Counted from the first letter of the stretch, positions 34,237 to 46,925 are shown. The stretch is 64,000 bases of DNA from Nocardioides nitrophenolicus (GCF_016907515.1 NZ_JAFBBY010000001.1:1116001-1180000); one strand, 5' to 3'. Made by a program: numbers and translations. The notes: a model not told the origin generated them from the sequence alone.

Positions 34237-34252
34237 TGAAGTGTTCGCTTCA
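34237..34252. promoter_or_regulatory. Candidate LysR-type binding site in tdh/LysR intergenic region
   Basis: TGAAGTGTTCGCTTCA is an inverted repeat (TGAAG / CTTCA, six-base spacer) fitting the T-N11-A type of site, 17 bp upstream of the regulator start. It is the only strong dyad in the 90-bp divergent region. Confidence 0.55.
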
Positions 34253-34268
34253 CAGTAGAGTCATCGGC

Positions 34269-35183
34269 GTGGAGGTCCACCAGCTCACCGTCCTGCGCGA
34301 GCTCGGCGCGCTCGGCAGCGTCACCGCCGTGGCCGAGGCGCTCCATGTCTCCCCCTCCGCGGTGTCCCAGCACCTCGCCGCCCTCCAACGCCAGTTCGGT
34401 ACGCCGCTCACCCGTCGCACCGGCCGGGTGCTGACCCTCACCGACGCCGGCCGGGTGCTCGCCCGGGCCGGCGCCGAGGTCATCGACGCGATGGCCGCCG
34501 CCCGCGGCGCGGTCGAGGAGTTCGAGGGGGCGCCCGGCGGCACCGTCACGCTGAGCAGCTTCCACAGCGCCGGACAGGCGGTGTTCGGGCCGCTGCTGCG
34601 CGAGCTCGGCGCCCATCCCGACGTACCCGACCTGCGGCTGACCGACGAGGACGTCGCCCAACGCGACTTCCCCGCCCTCACCGCGCAGTACGACCTGGTC
34701 CTCGCGCACCGGATGGAGCACAGCCCGCCCTGGCCCACCGACGACCTGCACGTCGTCACCCTGGCCCGCGAGCCCCTCGACGTCGCGCTGCCCGCCGGCC
34801 ACCCGCTCGCCACCCGCCAGCGGCTGCGTCCGCGCGACGTGGTCGGCGAGCGTTGGGTGACCAGCCGGGTCGGCTACTCCCCCGACGACGTCCTCATCGC
34901 CGTCTCGGCCCTCACCCGCCGCCACGCCGAGGTCGTCCACCGGGTCAACGACTACGGCGCGGTCGCCGCGCTCGTCGCCGCCGGCTCGGGGATCGGGCTG
35001 CTCCCCCGCTACACCTCAGCGCACCCGGACGACGACGTGGTGCTCCGCCCGCTCCACGGCCTGAGCACCAGCCGCACGATCGACGTCCTCGCCCGGCCCG
35101 AGACGCTGCGCCGGCGCTCCGTGCAGCGGGTGGTCCAGGCGCTGCGCCGGGTCATGGAGCGGCTCGTCGACCCGCACGGTTGA
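34269..35183 (+). CDS. LysR-type regulator next to tdh-kbl
   Basis: The 304-residue protein has the N-terminal helix-turn-helix ([23 protein letters not shown] at residues about 17-39). A linker helix and a substrate-binding domain follow, with [21 protein letters not shown] and [19 protein letters not shown]. The start is GTG. It is divergent from tdh, typical of a regulator that senses the pathway substrate (threonine or its products), although the ligand is inferred. It is followed 24 bp later by guanine deaminase, probably as a separate unit. Confidence 0.9.
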   Translation: MEVHQLTVLRELGALGSVTAVAEALHVSPSAVSQHLAALQRQFGTPLTRRTGRVLTLTDAGRVLARAGAEVIDAMAAARGAVEEFEGAPGGTVTLSSFHSAGQAVFGPLLRELGAHPDVPDLRLTDEDVAQRDFPALTAQYDLVLAHRMEHSPPWPTDDLHVVTLAREPLDVALPAGHPLATRQRLRPRDVVGERWVTSRVGYSPDDVLIAVSALTRRHAEVVHRVNDYGAVAALVAAGSGIGLLPRYTSAHPDDDVVLRPLHGLSTSRTIDVLARPETLRRRSVQRVVQALRRVMERLVDPHG

Positions 35184-35207
35184 CCGCGGCCCTGTTGAAT
35201 GGCCCCC

Positions 35208-35675
35208 ATGAGCGAGGAGACCTGGCTGGCGCGCGCGGTCGAGCTGGCGACGGCCAACGTGGCCGACGGCGGCGGCCCGTTCGGCGCGGTGATCGTCCGC
35301 GGCGGCGCGATCGTGGCCGAGGGCCAGAACCGGGTCACCCGCGACCTGGACCCCACCGCCCACGCCGAGGTGCTGGCGATCCGCGCGGCGTGCACGGCGC
35401 TCGGCACCTTCGATCTCGCCGGCTGCGTGCTCTACACCTCGTGCGAGCCCTGCCCGCTGTGTGTCTCCGCCTCGCTGTGGGCCCGCCTGGACCGGGTGGC
35501 GTACGCCGCCGACCGCGACGACGCCGCCCGCGGCGGGTTCGACGACCGGGCGTTCTACGAGCTGTTCGACCGGCCGCGCTCGGAGTGGTCGATGGAGGTC
35601 GGCCAGGTCCGGCTGGCCGGCTCCGCCGCGCCGTTCGACGCCTGGCTGGCGCACGAGGGCCGCACGGCCTACTGA
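35208..35675 (+). CDS. guaD: Nucleoside/guanine deaminase (CDA superfamily)
   Basis: The 155-residue deaminase has the zinc motif TAHAEVLAIRAACTAL and CEPCPLCVSASLWARL, the HAE and PCxxC signatures. It also has the guanine-deaminase-like N-terminus and RVTRDLDPTAHAE. In the GuaD subgroup this enzyme turns guanine into xanthine, which would feed the xanthine dehydrogenase operon 7 kb away. A tRNA-adenosine deaminase (TadA) is less likely because the conserved FDDRAFYELFDRPRSEW C-terminus matches GuaD. It overlaps the next, convergent gene by 7 bp. Confidence 0.85.
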   Translation: MSEETWLARAVELATANVADGGGPFGAVIVRGGAIVAEGQNRVTRDLDPTAHAEVLAIRAACTALGTFDLAGCVLYTSCEPCPLCVSASLWARLDRVAYAADRDDAARGGFDDRAFYELFDRPRSEWSMEVGQVRLAGSAAPFDAWLAHEGRTAY

Positions 35676-36199
35676 GCCAGCACCGCCACGGTCACCACCG
35701 TGACCAGGACGCAGATCAGCAGGCCGACCACGAACCCCACGCCCAGCAGCACGCCGTAGCCGACCCGGCGCACCCGTACGCCCGACCGCCGCGCGGCCAG
35801 GAGGAAGGCGGGGCCGCCCTGCCGGGCGAACGCGGAGGCGTCGGCGGCTACGTTGCCGGCGCGCGCCGCGGTACTGCCCAGGTGGGGGCCGTGGCCCGCG
35901 GCGAGATGGGCGGCGCCGCCGGCGACGCCGAGCGCCGCGCCGAGCACCGGACCGAGCGGGCGGGCCAGCACCGGGTAGGTCCGGCCGCCCGCGGTCACGG
36001 TGATCCGCTGCGCGGCCGAGGACACGCCGGCGAGGTGCGCCGGGACCCGGAAGACGTCGACGAAGCCGGTCGGGCTCTCGCCCGGCGCGAGCAGCGCGAC
36101 CACGCCGTCCTCGACGACCAGCCAGACGGGCACCGCGCCGCCGGGCACCATCCAGTAGCCCTGGAAGGCGCCGCGGGGCTGCGGGTAGTGGGCGCTCAT
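35669..36199 (-). CDS. Small membrane protein of the transglutaminase-like operon
   Basis: The 176-residue protein has an N-terminal soluble beta-rich part (GAFQGYWMVPGGAVPVWLVVED). A central Ala/Gly-rich segment with two weak hydrophobic stretches and one strong C-terminal helix (GYGVLLGVGFVVGLLICVLV) follow. The Trp-rich start looks like a small all-beta module, with no named family. Its ATG overlaps the transglutaminase stop (ATGA). It is last in a three-gene operon that seems to build a membrane-bound surface system. Confidence 0.65.
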   Translation of the reverse strand: MSAHYPQPRGAFQGYWMVPGGAVPVWLVVEDGVVALLAPGESPTGFVDVFRVPAHLAGVSSAAQRITVTAGGRTYPVLARPLGPVLGAALGVAGGAAHLAAGHGPHLGSTAARAGNVAADASAFARQGGPAFLLAARRSGVRVRRVGYGVLLGVGFVVGLLICVLVTVVTVAVLAQ

Positions 36200-38328
36200 C
36201 GGGTGGCGTACTGGCCGAGGTAGGCGTCGGACATCCAGGTGTCCCGCTCCGTGCGCAGGGCGTCGCCGGTGAACTGCGCGTCGCGGATCAGCAGGTACTT
36301 CGTGCCCGACTGGGGATTCCAGGGCCCGCGCGGGTCGTTCCAGGTGACGTCGACCGCGCGCCAGCTGTCGCCGACCTTGACCTTGTTCCACGCGTGCCCA
36401 CCGCCGTCGGCCAGCTCGCCCGAGACGACGACCGACTCGATGCCGGCCTCCTCGGCGAGGGCCTGGAAGGCGTAGGCGTAGCTCATGCACACGCCGGTAC
36501 CGCTGACCAGGATCCCGTCGGTCTCCCAGGCGTAGCGGAAGCTCGCCGGGGTGTCGGAACGGTACTTGCCCGGTGACGCGTCGATCGCGGCGTGGTCGTA
36601 GTCGGCGTTGTCCACCAGGTAGCGGTTGATGGCCGCCACCTTGTCGGACACGCTCATCCCGGACGAGATCTGGCTCTTCACGACCTCCGCGGCCCGGTCG
36701 GCGATCCTCTTCTGCCGCGACTGCAGCTCCGTCACGGAGTACGCCGCCTCGACCTGGATCACGGTGCCGTCGAACGAGAAGGTGTCGAAGTACGCCAGGG
36801 CATAGGGGTTCTGGTAGACCGCCTCGCTCAACGCGTCCTGGACGTCGGGCAGACCCGGCTGGTCGGCGAACGCGGAGAGGTCGATGGCCGTGGCGCCCGC
36901 GATCAGCTGCTCGGCGATGAACGTCGTGAGCTCGTTGCTGCCGAACACCGGGTAGTCCGGCGGGGGCAGCTCCGGGGCGGGCTTCTTCGGCAGGTCGGCC
37001 CGGATCACGATGCCGGCCTCGTCCAGCCCGGCGAGCGGGTAGTCGCGCCGCGCGCGCTCGTTGAACGTCGCGACCGCGGCGTCGATGTCGTCGACGGCAG
37101 CGACGGGGATCCGGACCGGATCCACCAGCCGGGTCCCCCGGCCCCGCAGCGGGACCACCCAGTCGGTCCCGTCGCGGGTCACCTCGGCGCGATCGACGCT
37201 CGCACCGGTCGCCCGGGTGGAGCCGTCGATGGAGACGAACAGGAACCGGCTCGGCAGCGCGGCCAGACCGCGGTTGACGATGTCCGCTCCCTGGTCCCAC
37301 GTCCGGTCCGAGCGGACCGGCAGGGTCTCGAGGCCGTTGAAGTCGATCGGCGCCATCACCGACGGCGTGCGGTCGACGACCGCGACGACGCCGAGCCGGG
37401 CGTCGACCCTCTCGGGGACCAGCTGCGGCAGGGACGCCTGGGTCGAGCCGTCGACCGTGGTCAGCTTCAGCACCTCGTTCTGGGTGCAGCTGTGGAGGCA
37501 CTTCTTCGTCGCAGCCGACGACCAGGTCGCCTCGGTCGTGCGACCGAGCACCTGCACGGTGTCGTCGAGGTCGGCGCGCCGCTGCTCCAGCACGACGAGG
37601 TACTCGCTCGCGCCCTCGACCCGGGTCCACTGCAGCAGCGCGTCGCCGTCGGGGGTCACCGTCGAGGTGACCTGGGCCGGCGCCGTGGTCTCGGCGACGA
37701 AGTCGACCTGCCTGACGAGGGGTCGCGGCCGCTTCGTGCCGTCGGGCGTGAGGTACTGGACGACGTACACGTGCGGGTTGAGGTTCCAGAACGTGCCGAG
37801 ATCGGCCAGCGTGCCCTTCGCCTCGCCGTCCCGCCGCGTGATGTGGGTCCGCTGGACCCGCAGCGGCGTGATGGCCAGGTGCGGGTCGTCGTCGGAGGAG
37901 GTCAGGTCCGGCAGGATCGTGATCGGCACCGGCTTGGTCAGCGCCGCGTCGGCGTACACCTCGATCTTGCCGGGGTCGCCCCGCCAGGGATCCTCGGCGT
38001 CGGCGTCGTACGTCGCCGCGATGCTCAGGTCGGCATGGGTGCCGACGCCGGAGACAGCCGTCGAATAGTCGTAGCCCGGCACCGCGCTCTCGACCTCGGC
38101 GGTCGTCGGGAGCTCCGCCCGGGAATCCTCGAGCAGCCGCTCGCGCAGCGCCTCCGACCGGCTCTCCCGCTCCTCCTTCTCGTCGTCGCCACCGAGCACC
38201 AGGACCACGGTGAGACCGACGACCAGGACGATCACGAGGCTCAGCGAGCCGAGGACGGCCAGCCAGGGGAAGCGCCGTTGCGGCGCCGGCGGCGGTGCGG
38301 GCCAGCCCGGCGGGTGGGGAGCCGACAT
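36196..38328 (-). CDS. Membrane-anchored transglutaminase-like protein
   Basis: The 710-residue protein starts with a Pro-rich cytoplasmic tail (PHPPGWPAPPPAPQRRFPW), one transmembrane helix (residues about 20-45), then a large exported part. Residues about 160-290 contain a fibronectin-III-like pattern (VTSTVTPDGDALLQWTRVEG). The C-terminal transglutaminase-like core has the triad pattern SGTGVCMSYAYAFQALAEEA (Cys), GGHAWNKVKVG (His) and RAVDVTWNDPRG (Asp). The triad looks intact, so a peptidase or cross-linking activity at the cell surface is likely. It is translationally linked to the next gene. Confidence 0.85.
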   Translation of the reverse strand: MSAPHPPGWPAPPPAPQRRFPWLAVLGSLSLVIVLVVGLTVVLVLGGDDEKEERESRSEALRERLLEDSRAELPTTAEVESAVPGYDYSTAVSGVGTHADLSIAATYDADAEDPWRGDPGKIEVYADAALTKPVPITILPDLTSSDDDPHLAITPLRVQRTHITRRDGEAKGTLADLGTFWNLNPHVYVVQYLTPDGTKRPRPLVRQVDFVAETTAPAQVTSTVTPDGDALLQWTRVEGASEYLVVLEQRRADLDDTVQVLGRTTEATWSSAATKKCLHSCTQNEVLKLTTVDGSTQASLPQLVPERVDARLGVVAVVDRTPSVMAPIDFNGLETLPVRSDRTWDQGADIVNRGLAALPSRFLFVSIDGSTRATGASVDRAEVTRDGTDWVVPLRGRGTRLVDPVRIPVAAVDDIDAAVATFNERARRDYPLAGLDEAGIVIRADLPKKPAPELPPPDYPVFGSNELTTFIAEQLIAGATAIDLSAFADQPGLPDVQDALSEAVYQNPYALAYFDTFSFDGTVIQVEAAYSVTELQSRQKRIADRAAEVVKSQISSGMSVSDKVAAINRYLVDNADYDHAAIDASPGKYRSDTPASFRYAWETDGILVSGTGVCMSYAYAFQALAEEAGIESVVVSGELADGGGHAWNKVKVGDSWRAVDVTWNDPRGPWNPQSGTKYLLIRDAQFTGDALRTERDTWMSDAYLGQYATR

Positions 38329-38335
38329 CACTCCA

Positions 38336-38947
38336 TCACTCCTGGTCCAGCGAGCTGGGCTTCTCGAGGGTCGGCGCCGTGACCTTCGGCACCGGCTGGT
38401 TCCCGCGGTCCGGGAAGGTGTCCTGGCACTCCTCGAGAACCGCACGCTGGGCGCCTTGGATCTCGGTCCCCTGCGCCGTGAGCTCGGGCGGCAGGGTGGT
38501 CTCGGGGTACTCGCCTCGGCTCAGCGCATCCTCGGCGTCCTGCTTCCACTCCCGGAGCGCGCGGTAGTAGGACACCTTGACGGTGGCCTCCTCCTCCACG
38601 AGCGCCGCGACCTCGTCGTCGGTGATGTCGGCGAGCGCGGCGTCGTAGACCTCCTGCACCTTGTCGGGATCGAACTCGGTGGCCGCCCAGATCTCGCTGT
38701 TCAGCACGACGTCGGTGTAGACCTCGCACGACGCCTGGTGCGCGCCCTCGCGGGCGTCGTCGCCTTCGGAGTCGTCACCCCGGACGACGAGGGCGACCAC
38801 GCCGATCACCCCGAGCACCAGGACCAGGCCACCGGCGAGCAGCGCCAGCGTCAGGCCGGTCCGGGGCCGCTTCGGCGGCGGGCCACCGGGGACCGGCCAG
38901 GTCTGCGCGTACGGCGGCGGGGGCGGGGGCGGCGGGGGGTAGCTCAT
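38336..38947 (-). CDS. Pro-rich single-helix membrane protein, first gene of transglutaminase operon
   Basis: The 203-residue protein begins MSYPPPPPPPPPYAQTWPVP, a polyproline cytoplasmic tail like that of the next gene. One transmembrane helix (residues about 30-55) and an acidic helical exported part (EEEATVKVSYYRALREWKQD) follow. The exported part has one Cys pair (CEVYTD and CQDTF). No family is recognised. It ends 7 bp before the transglutaminase gene on the same strand, so they are probably one transcript and may bind each other through the tails. Confidence 0.65.
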   Translation of the reverse strand: MSYPPPPPPPPPYAQTWPVPGGPPPKRPRTGLTLALLAGGLVLVLGVIGVVALVVRGDDSEGDDAREGAHQASCEVYTDVVLNSEIWAATEFDPDKVQEVYDAALADITDDEVAALVEEEATVKVSYYRALREWKQDAEDALSRGEYPETTLPPELTAQGTEIQGAQRAVLEECQDTFPDRGNQPVPKVTAPTLEKPSSLDQE

Positions 38948-39030
38948 GGAAGGTGGGGGGTCCTTACGCGCGGTCGGCCCGCAGCGTGAGCGGGCCGTTG
39001 AAGGTTGAACCTAACCGCGGCCCCCTACCC

Positions 39031-39834
39031 TCAAACGCGGGCGCCCGCCTCCGTGAGCAGTTCCACAGCGACGGCCAGCGCGATCCGGGCGGGCTCCTTG
39101 CCGGTGACCGTCGGCGCCCCGATCGGGGTACGCACCCGGCCGAGCACGGGCTCGTCGTGGCCGAGCTCGGCGAGGCGGGCCCGGAAGCGGGTCCACTTCG
39201 CGCTGGACCCGATCAGCCCGATCGAGCCCGGCCGGTCCGAGCGGAGCAGGGCGTCGAGGAGGGCGAGGTCCTCCGCGTGGTCGTGGGTGAGCACCAGGAC
39301 GTCGGCTCCGGCCGGCAGGTCGGCGACCACCAGCTCGGGCAGCACCGGCACCTGGTGGATGTGTACGTCGGCCGGCCCCGACCGCAGCGGAGCGAGCCGC
39401 GCGTCGCTGAGCTGGTCGGGCCGGGAGTCGACGAGGTGCAGCTCGAGGTCGTGCCGGCTGAGCAGCAGGGCCAGCTCGAAGCCGACGTGGCCCATGCCGA
39501 AGACCGCGACCGCCCGTCGTACCGGGACGGGCTCGTAGAGCAGCGTCACCTCGCCACCGCAGCACTGGACGCCGTGCTCGGCGGGCGCCCGGTCGGAGAG
39601 GTCGTGCCGCTCGGTCAGGGCCGCGGCGGCGGGATCGGCGAGCAGGACCCGCGCCCGTCGTACGGCGACCTCTTCGAGGTTGCCGCCGCCGATGCTCCCC
39701 CAGGTCGCGTCGGGCGAGACGACGAGCTTGGCACCGGCCGCACGCGGCGCGTGGCCGCGGACCTCGGTGATCGTGACCAGCACGCCAGGGGTGCGGGTGT
39801 CGCGGAGGTGCTGGAGCGCGCGCAGCCAGTCCAT
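39031..39834 (-). CDS. xdhC: XdhC-family molybdenum cofactor maturation factor
   Basis: XdhC binds the molybdenum cofactor and helps its sulfuration and insertion into xanthine dehydrogenase. The 267-residue protein has the XdhC/CoxI N-domain (GVLVTITEVRGHAPRAAGAK, GSIGGGNLEEVAVRRAR). It also has a C-terminal Rossmann domain (RAVAVFGMGHVGFELALLLS, DVLVLTHDHAEDLALLDALL). It ends the xdhA-xdhB-xdhC operon, 2 bp after xdhB. Confidence 0.92.
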   Translation of the reverse strand: MDWLRALQHLRDTRTPGVLVTITEVRGHAPRAAGAKLVVSPDATWGSIGGGNLEEVAVRRARVLLADPAAAALTERHDLSDRAPAEHGVQCCGGEVTLLYEPVPVRRAVAVFGMGHVGFELALLLSRHDLELHLVDSRPDQLSDARLAPLRSGPADVHIHQVPVLPELVVADLPAGADVLVLTHDHAEDLALLDALLRSDRPGSIGLIGSSAKWTRFRARLAELGHDEPVLGRVRTPIGAPTVTGKEPARIALAVAVELLTEAGARV

Positions 39835-39836
39835 GC

Positions 39837-43489
<3,653 letters not shown>

Positions 43490-43500
43490 CGCCTCCCAGG

Positions 43501-44148
43501 TTAGTGACTCTCGGCGGTCGCGAGGGTGATTCCGAGACCGACCATCATCACGCCGCCCGCGGCGCCCAGCGAGTCGAGCCGGGTCGGCTTGCGGGCGAAC
43601 CAGTCGCGGGCCCGGGCCGCCAGCAGCGCCCAGCATCCGTCGGAGCACACCGCCATCACCCCGAAGAGCAGGCCGAGCAGGACCAGCTGGGGCGCGGCCG
43701 GCGCGCCGCCGTCGATGAACTGCGGCAGGAAGGCGACGAAGAACACGATCGTCTTGGGGTTGGTCGCGCCGACGACGAAGCCGGTGCGGACCGAGGCGAG
43801 GCCGCTGCCGGGCGCGACTGGCGTACCGACGCCGACCGCCTCCAGCGCGGCACGCGCGTCGGCGCGGTGCAGGATCGCGCGGACGCCGAGGTAGATCACG
43901 TACGCCGCGCCGGCCAGCTTGAGCAGCGTGAACGCCGTCGCCGACGCCGCCACCACCGCCCCCAGCCCGACCGCCACCAGCACCACCTGCGCGACCAGGC
44001 CGAGGGCGTTGCCGACGACCGACAGCAGCGCGTCGCGGCGCCCGACCGTGAGCGCGCGGCCGATGGTGAACAGCAGGCTCGGCCCCGGGACCTGGATGAA
44101 CAGGAAGGAGGCGATCGCGAAGGCGGCGAGCTGGCTGGTGGAGGGCAT
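43501..44148 (-). CDS. LysE-family amino-acid/small-molecule exporter
   Basis: The 215-residue protein has six helices. It has the RhtB/LysE pattern VPGPSLLFTIGRALTVGRRD near the N-terminus and GFVVGATNPKTIVFFVAFLPQFI in the middle, both family signatures. The family exports amino acids and their derivatives; the substrate is unknown. It lies immediately before xdhA on the same strand, so co-transcription with the xanthine dehydrogenase genes is possible. Confidence 0.87.
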   Translation of the reverse strand: MPSTSQLAAFAIASFLFIQVPGPSLLFTIGRALTVGRRDALLSVVGNALGLVAQVVLVAVGLGAVVAASATAFTLLKLAGAAYVIYLGVRAILHRADARAALEAVGVGTPVAPGSGLASVRTGFVVGATNPKTIVFFVAFLPQFIDGGAPAAPQLVLLGLLFGVMAVCSDGCWALLAARARDWFARKPTRLDSLGAAGGVMMVGLGITLATAESH

Positions 44149-44213
44149 GGCGGAAGTATCCGCCCCGGCGCCGGGCGGGCGCGAGCGGATTCCGTCCCGT
44201 GGGCCGAGGGCCG

Positions 44214-44804
44214 TCAGTCCAGCACCGCCAGCGCGAGCCGGCGGGCCACCTCCAGCTGCGCGTCCTCGCCGAAGAGCTGGCGCCGGGTGTTGCCGGCGAC
44301 CAGGTAGGCGTCGATCCGGAAGGCGCCCTCGGCCGGGTCCGCCACCCCGGCGGCGGCGAGCTCGCGCTCGAGCAGGTTGAGCCACTCGCGCTTGAGGGCG
44401 CGGACGGCCTCCGCGACCGGACCCTCGCGGCGCCCGAACTCGGCGGACGTGGCCGCCACGAAGCACCCTCCCGGGAACACCCCGGCCCGCTGGTAGGCGA
44501 CCCACGCGTCGAGTAGCGCCGCGAGCCGGTCCCGCCCGGGCGCGGCTCCCCAGGCCGGGGCGATCACCGTGTCGACGTACACCCGACGGGCCTCGGCGAC
44601 CGCGGCGACCTGGATCGCCTCGCGGGTGCTGAAGACGGTGAGGATCCCGCTCTTGCTCAGTCCCGTCGCCGTCGCGAGCCCGCCCACCGAGATCGAGTCG
44701 AGCCCGTGGGTGGTCGCGATGTCGGCGGCGCAACGCGCCGCCCGGCGCCGGGTCGCGTCACCGCGCGCCCGCCGCCCGTCCGTGCTGCCCGCCTCGCCCG
44801 TCAC
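44214..44804 (-). CDS. TetR-family regulator
   Basis: The 196-residue protein has the TetR helix-turn-helix (SISVGGLATATGLSKSGILTVF) after a short charged N-terminus (STDGRRARGDATRRRAARCA). A TetR_C domain follows with FPGGCFVAATSAEFGRREGP, typical of the YxaF/LmrA-like branch. The start is GTG with a leaderless-looking TATAGT box (44817-44812). An 18-bp dyad at 44816-44833 overlaps it, so autoregulation and control of the divergent SRPBCC gene are likely. Confidence 0.88.
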   Translation of the reverse strand: MTGEAGSTDGRRARGDATRRRAARCAADIATTHGLDSISVGGLATATGLSKSGILTVFSTREAIQVAAVAEARRVYVDTVIAPAWGAAPGRDRLAALLDAWVAYQRAGVFPGGCFVAATSAEFGRREGPVAEAVRALKREWLNLLERELAAAGVADPAEGAFRIDAYLVAGNTRRQLFGEDAQLEVARRLALAVLD

Positions 44805-44815
44805 CCGACAAACTA

Positions 44816-44833
44816 TACGACCGACTGGACGTA
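44816..44833. promoter_or_regulatory. TetR operator candidate in divergent promoter
   Basis: TACGACCGACTGGACGTA is an interrupted palindrome, TACG-CC / GG-CGTA, overlapping the -10-like TATAGT of tetR and lying 29 bp from the SRPBCC gene start. Its size and position are as expected for a TetR dimer site. Confidence 0.55.
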
Positions 44834-44861
44834 AATCGCGATCGCGGCTACCGTCGCCGGC

Positions 44862-45320
44862 ATGGACCAGCTCGAGGACACGATCGAGATCGACGCCCCG
44901 CCCGCCACCGTGTGGGCCCTCGTCAGCGATGTACGCCGGATGGCCGAGTGGAGCCCGCAGGTCACCTCCACCCGGATCAAGGACGGCACCGAGCCCGGCG
45001 CGGACGTCGCCTTCACCAACCGCAACCAGCACGGCGAGCTCACGTGGACCACCCACGCCCGGATCCTCCGGTTCGAGCCGGAGCAGGAGATCGCCTTCCG
45101 GATCGAGGAGAACTGGGCGGTGTGGTCCTTCCACCTCGCTCCCGCCGCCGACGGCACCGGCACCCTGCTCACCCAGCGCCGGGACACCCCGGACGGCATC
45201 TCCGAGCTCTCGCGGGAGCTGACGGAAGGCTTCCTCGGCGGGATGGACGCCTTCACGGCGTCGCTGCGCGACGGGATGCGACAGACGCTCAGCGAGATCA
45301 AGGCGACAGCGGAGGCCTGA
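44862..45320 (+). CDS. SRPBCC-fold ligand-binding protein
   Basis: The 152-residue protein is of the START/Bet v 1-like polyketide cyclase type. Features are EDTIEIDAPPATVWALVSDV at the N-terminus, MAEWSPQVTSTRI, and a C-terminal amphipathic helix (LGGMDAFTASLRDGMRQTLS) that closes the ligand tunnel. Members bind hydrophobic ligands, and the bound molecule is unknown. It is divergent from tetR, the regulator that probably controls it. Confidence 0.85.
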   Translation: MDQLEDTIEIDAPPATVWALVSDVRRMAEWSPQVTSTRIKDGTEPGADVAFTNRNQHGELTWTTHARILRFEPEQEIAFRIEENWAVWSFHLAPAADGTGTLLTQRRDTPDGISELSRELTEGFLGGMDAFTASLRDGMRQTLSEIKATAEA

Positions 45321-45321
45321 G

Positions 45322-45367
45322 CGGTCCACGTGCTCCCACCGGCGCCGGCCGACCGGCCCGGACCGCC
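45322..45367. terminator. Inverted repeat filling the SRPBCC / isomerase gap
   Basis: GCGGTCC (45322-45328) and GGACCGC (45361-45367) pair perfectly across a GC-rich, partly self-complementary loop. The element fills almost all of the 47-bp gap between two convergent genes. It could serve as a shared terminator, although the loop is long. Confidence 0.4.
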
Positions 45368-46000
45368 TCAGCGCTCGGCGAATCGCTCGCGCAGCGTGGC
45401 CACGCCCGGCCCGCCGAGCTGGTCGAGGACGGACGTGCGTCCCGCCGACACCAGCAGCAGGTCGAGCGCCCGCCCCTCGACCCGCGGACCCTCACCGTGG
45501 ACCAGGTCGGCGTCGGTCGCGGCCAGGGTCAACCCGGCGAGGGTGCGCCGGGTGCCGCCCATCGACTCCGAGGTCCGCACCTGCCAGGCGAAGGCTGCGG
45601 CGACGGCCTCGTGATCGTAGGCGCGGGCAATGCCGAGCGGGCGGCGGATGTCCTCGCCGTGGACGATCTCCTCGACCACCCGGGTCACCCGCGGGGCCGG
45701 CGGCGAGCGGCGCAGGTCGACGGCGGCCCTCCAGCGCTCGAGGGTCTCGGCGGGGGTGGCGCCGCGCTCGCGGTCGACGCCGTCCTGGTTCTGCCGGTCG
45801 AAGTCGAACCGGGCCCGCGCCATGGTCAGCGCGAACCGAGGCACCGAGGTCTTGGCGACGTCGACCAGATGGGCCAGCACGTCGTGCACCGTCCAGCCGG
45901 CGCACAGCGACGGCGCCTCCCACTGCGCGGGCGTCAGCGACTCCAGGTCGGCGAGCAGAGCGAGGCGCTCCTGGCGCACGAACGGCCACACATCGGTCAT
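45368..46000 (-). CDS. Mycothiol-dependent maleylpyruvate-isomerase-family protein
   Basis: The 210-residue protein is of the DinB-like MDMPI-N family: LADLESLTPAQWEAPSLCAGW and TVHDVLAHLVDVA carry the metal/thiol-binding His residues. HGEDIRRPLGI supplies a further His. In this family mycothiol acts as co-substrate; the present member may act on an unknown electrophile. The ATG overlaps the LysR stop (ATGA), with AAGGAG at the end of the LysR gene as ribosome site. Its link with a lysine/arginine regulator is unexpected. Confidence 0.82.
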   Translation of the reverse strand: MTDVWPFVRQERLALLADLESLTPAQWEAPSLCAGWTVHDVLAHLVDVAKTSVPRFALTMARARFDFDRQNQDGVDRERGATPAETLERWRAAVDLRRSPPAPRVTRVVEEIVHGEDIRRPLGIARAYDHEAVAAAFAWQVRTSESMGGTRRTLAGLTLAATDADLVHGEGPRVEGRALDLLLVSAGRTSVLDQLGGPGVATLRERFAER

Positions 46001-46896
46001 GGCTCCTTCCTAGACGCCACCGCCGACACCGGCCGCAGGACCCGCGCCGCCCGGCGTACGTCGTCGGTGAGCGCGGCCAGCGCCGGGCTGTCCAGTCGCC
46101 ACCGCTGCCAGTACAGCGGGACGACGACCGGGCGGGCGCCGGGCAGCCGGACCACCTCCTCGGCGGCCAGGCTGGCCGCGAGCTGGGGGTCGAGCAGCAT
46201 CCCCCAGCCCAGACCGCACCGGATCGCCTCGTGGAAGTCGGCGGTGCTGGGGACCCGGTGCACGACCGGCGGGCGGCCGGCGCCGTGCTCGGCGAGCAGG
46301 TCGTCCTGCAGGTGGTCCTTCTCGTTGTAGACCACCAGCGGCACGGCCGCCCAGTCGACGCCGCGCCCGCGGCGGTGCCGCTCGACCAGCCACGGCGCGG
46401 CCGCGGGCGTGTAGCGGATGCCGCCGAGCTGCTCGACAACACAGCCCTGCACCGGGCGCGGCTCGTCGGTGACCGCCGCCAGCACCTCGCCGCGACGCAG
46501 CAGGTCGTCGGAGTATGCCTGGTCCTCCACGTGCAGGCGCAGCGCCGTGCTCGGCCGGTGGGCGAGCGCCGCGAGCACCGGCCGGAACCAGGTCGCCAGC
46601 GAGTCGGCGTTGACCGCGACCGCGAGCTCGACCACCTCGTCACCGCCGAGGCTGAGCGCGGCCTCGGCACCGAGGAGGCGCAGCTGGCGGCCGAGCCGCA
46701 CCAGCGGCTCCCCCGCCGGCGTGACGGCAGCGGGCGTCGTGCGGCGCACGAGGACCTGGCCGGCCGCCTGCTCCAGCGCCCGCACCCGCTGGCTCACCGC
46801 GCTCGCGGTGACGTGCAGCCGGCGCGCCGCCGCCTCGAAGGTGCCCTCCTCGGTGATCGCGACGAGCGTCTCGAGCTGAGCGGGGTCGAAGCGCAT
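45997..46896 (-). CDS. lysG: LysG/ArgP-type LysR regulator
   Basis: The 299-residue LysR protein has the helix-turn-helix FEAAARRLHVTASAVSQRVRAL. Its sequence is typical of LysG/ArgP (LVAITEEGTFEAAARRLHVT; VVYNEKDHLQDDLL; CGLGWGMLLDPQLA). This branch senses lysine or arginine and activates a divergent LysE-type exporter, exactly as here (46978). A dyad at 46926-46951 in the intergenic region is a likely binding site. Confidence 0.9.
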   Translation of the reverse strand: MRFDPAQLETLVAITEEGTFEAAARRLHVTASAVSQRVRALEQAAGQVLVRRTTPAAVTPAGEPLVRLGRQLRLLGAEAALSLGGDEVVELAVAVNADSLATWFRPVLAALAHRPSTALRLHVEDQAYSDDLLRRGEVLAAVTDEPRPVQGCVVEQLGGIRYTPAAAPWLVERHRRGRGVDWAAVPLVVYNEKDHLQDDLLAEHGAGRPPVVHRVPSTADFHEAIRCGLGWGMLLDPQLAASLAAEEVVRLPGARPVVVPLYWQRWRLDSPALAALTDDVRRAARVLRPVSAVASRKEP

Positions 46897-46925
46897 GGAG
46901 TCGATCTTAAGTTGTGCTCATGTTC

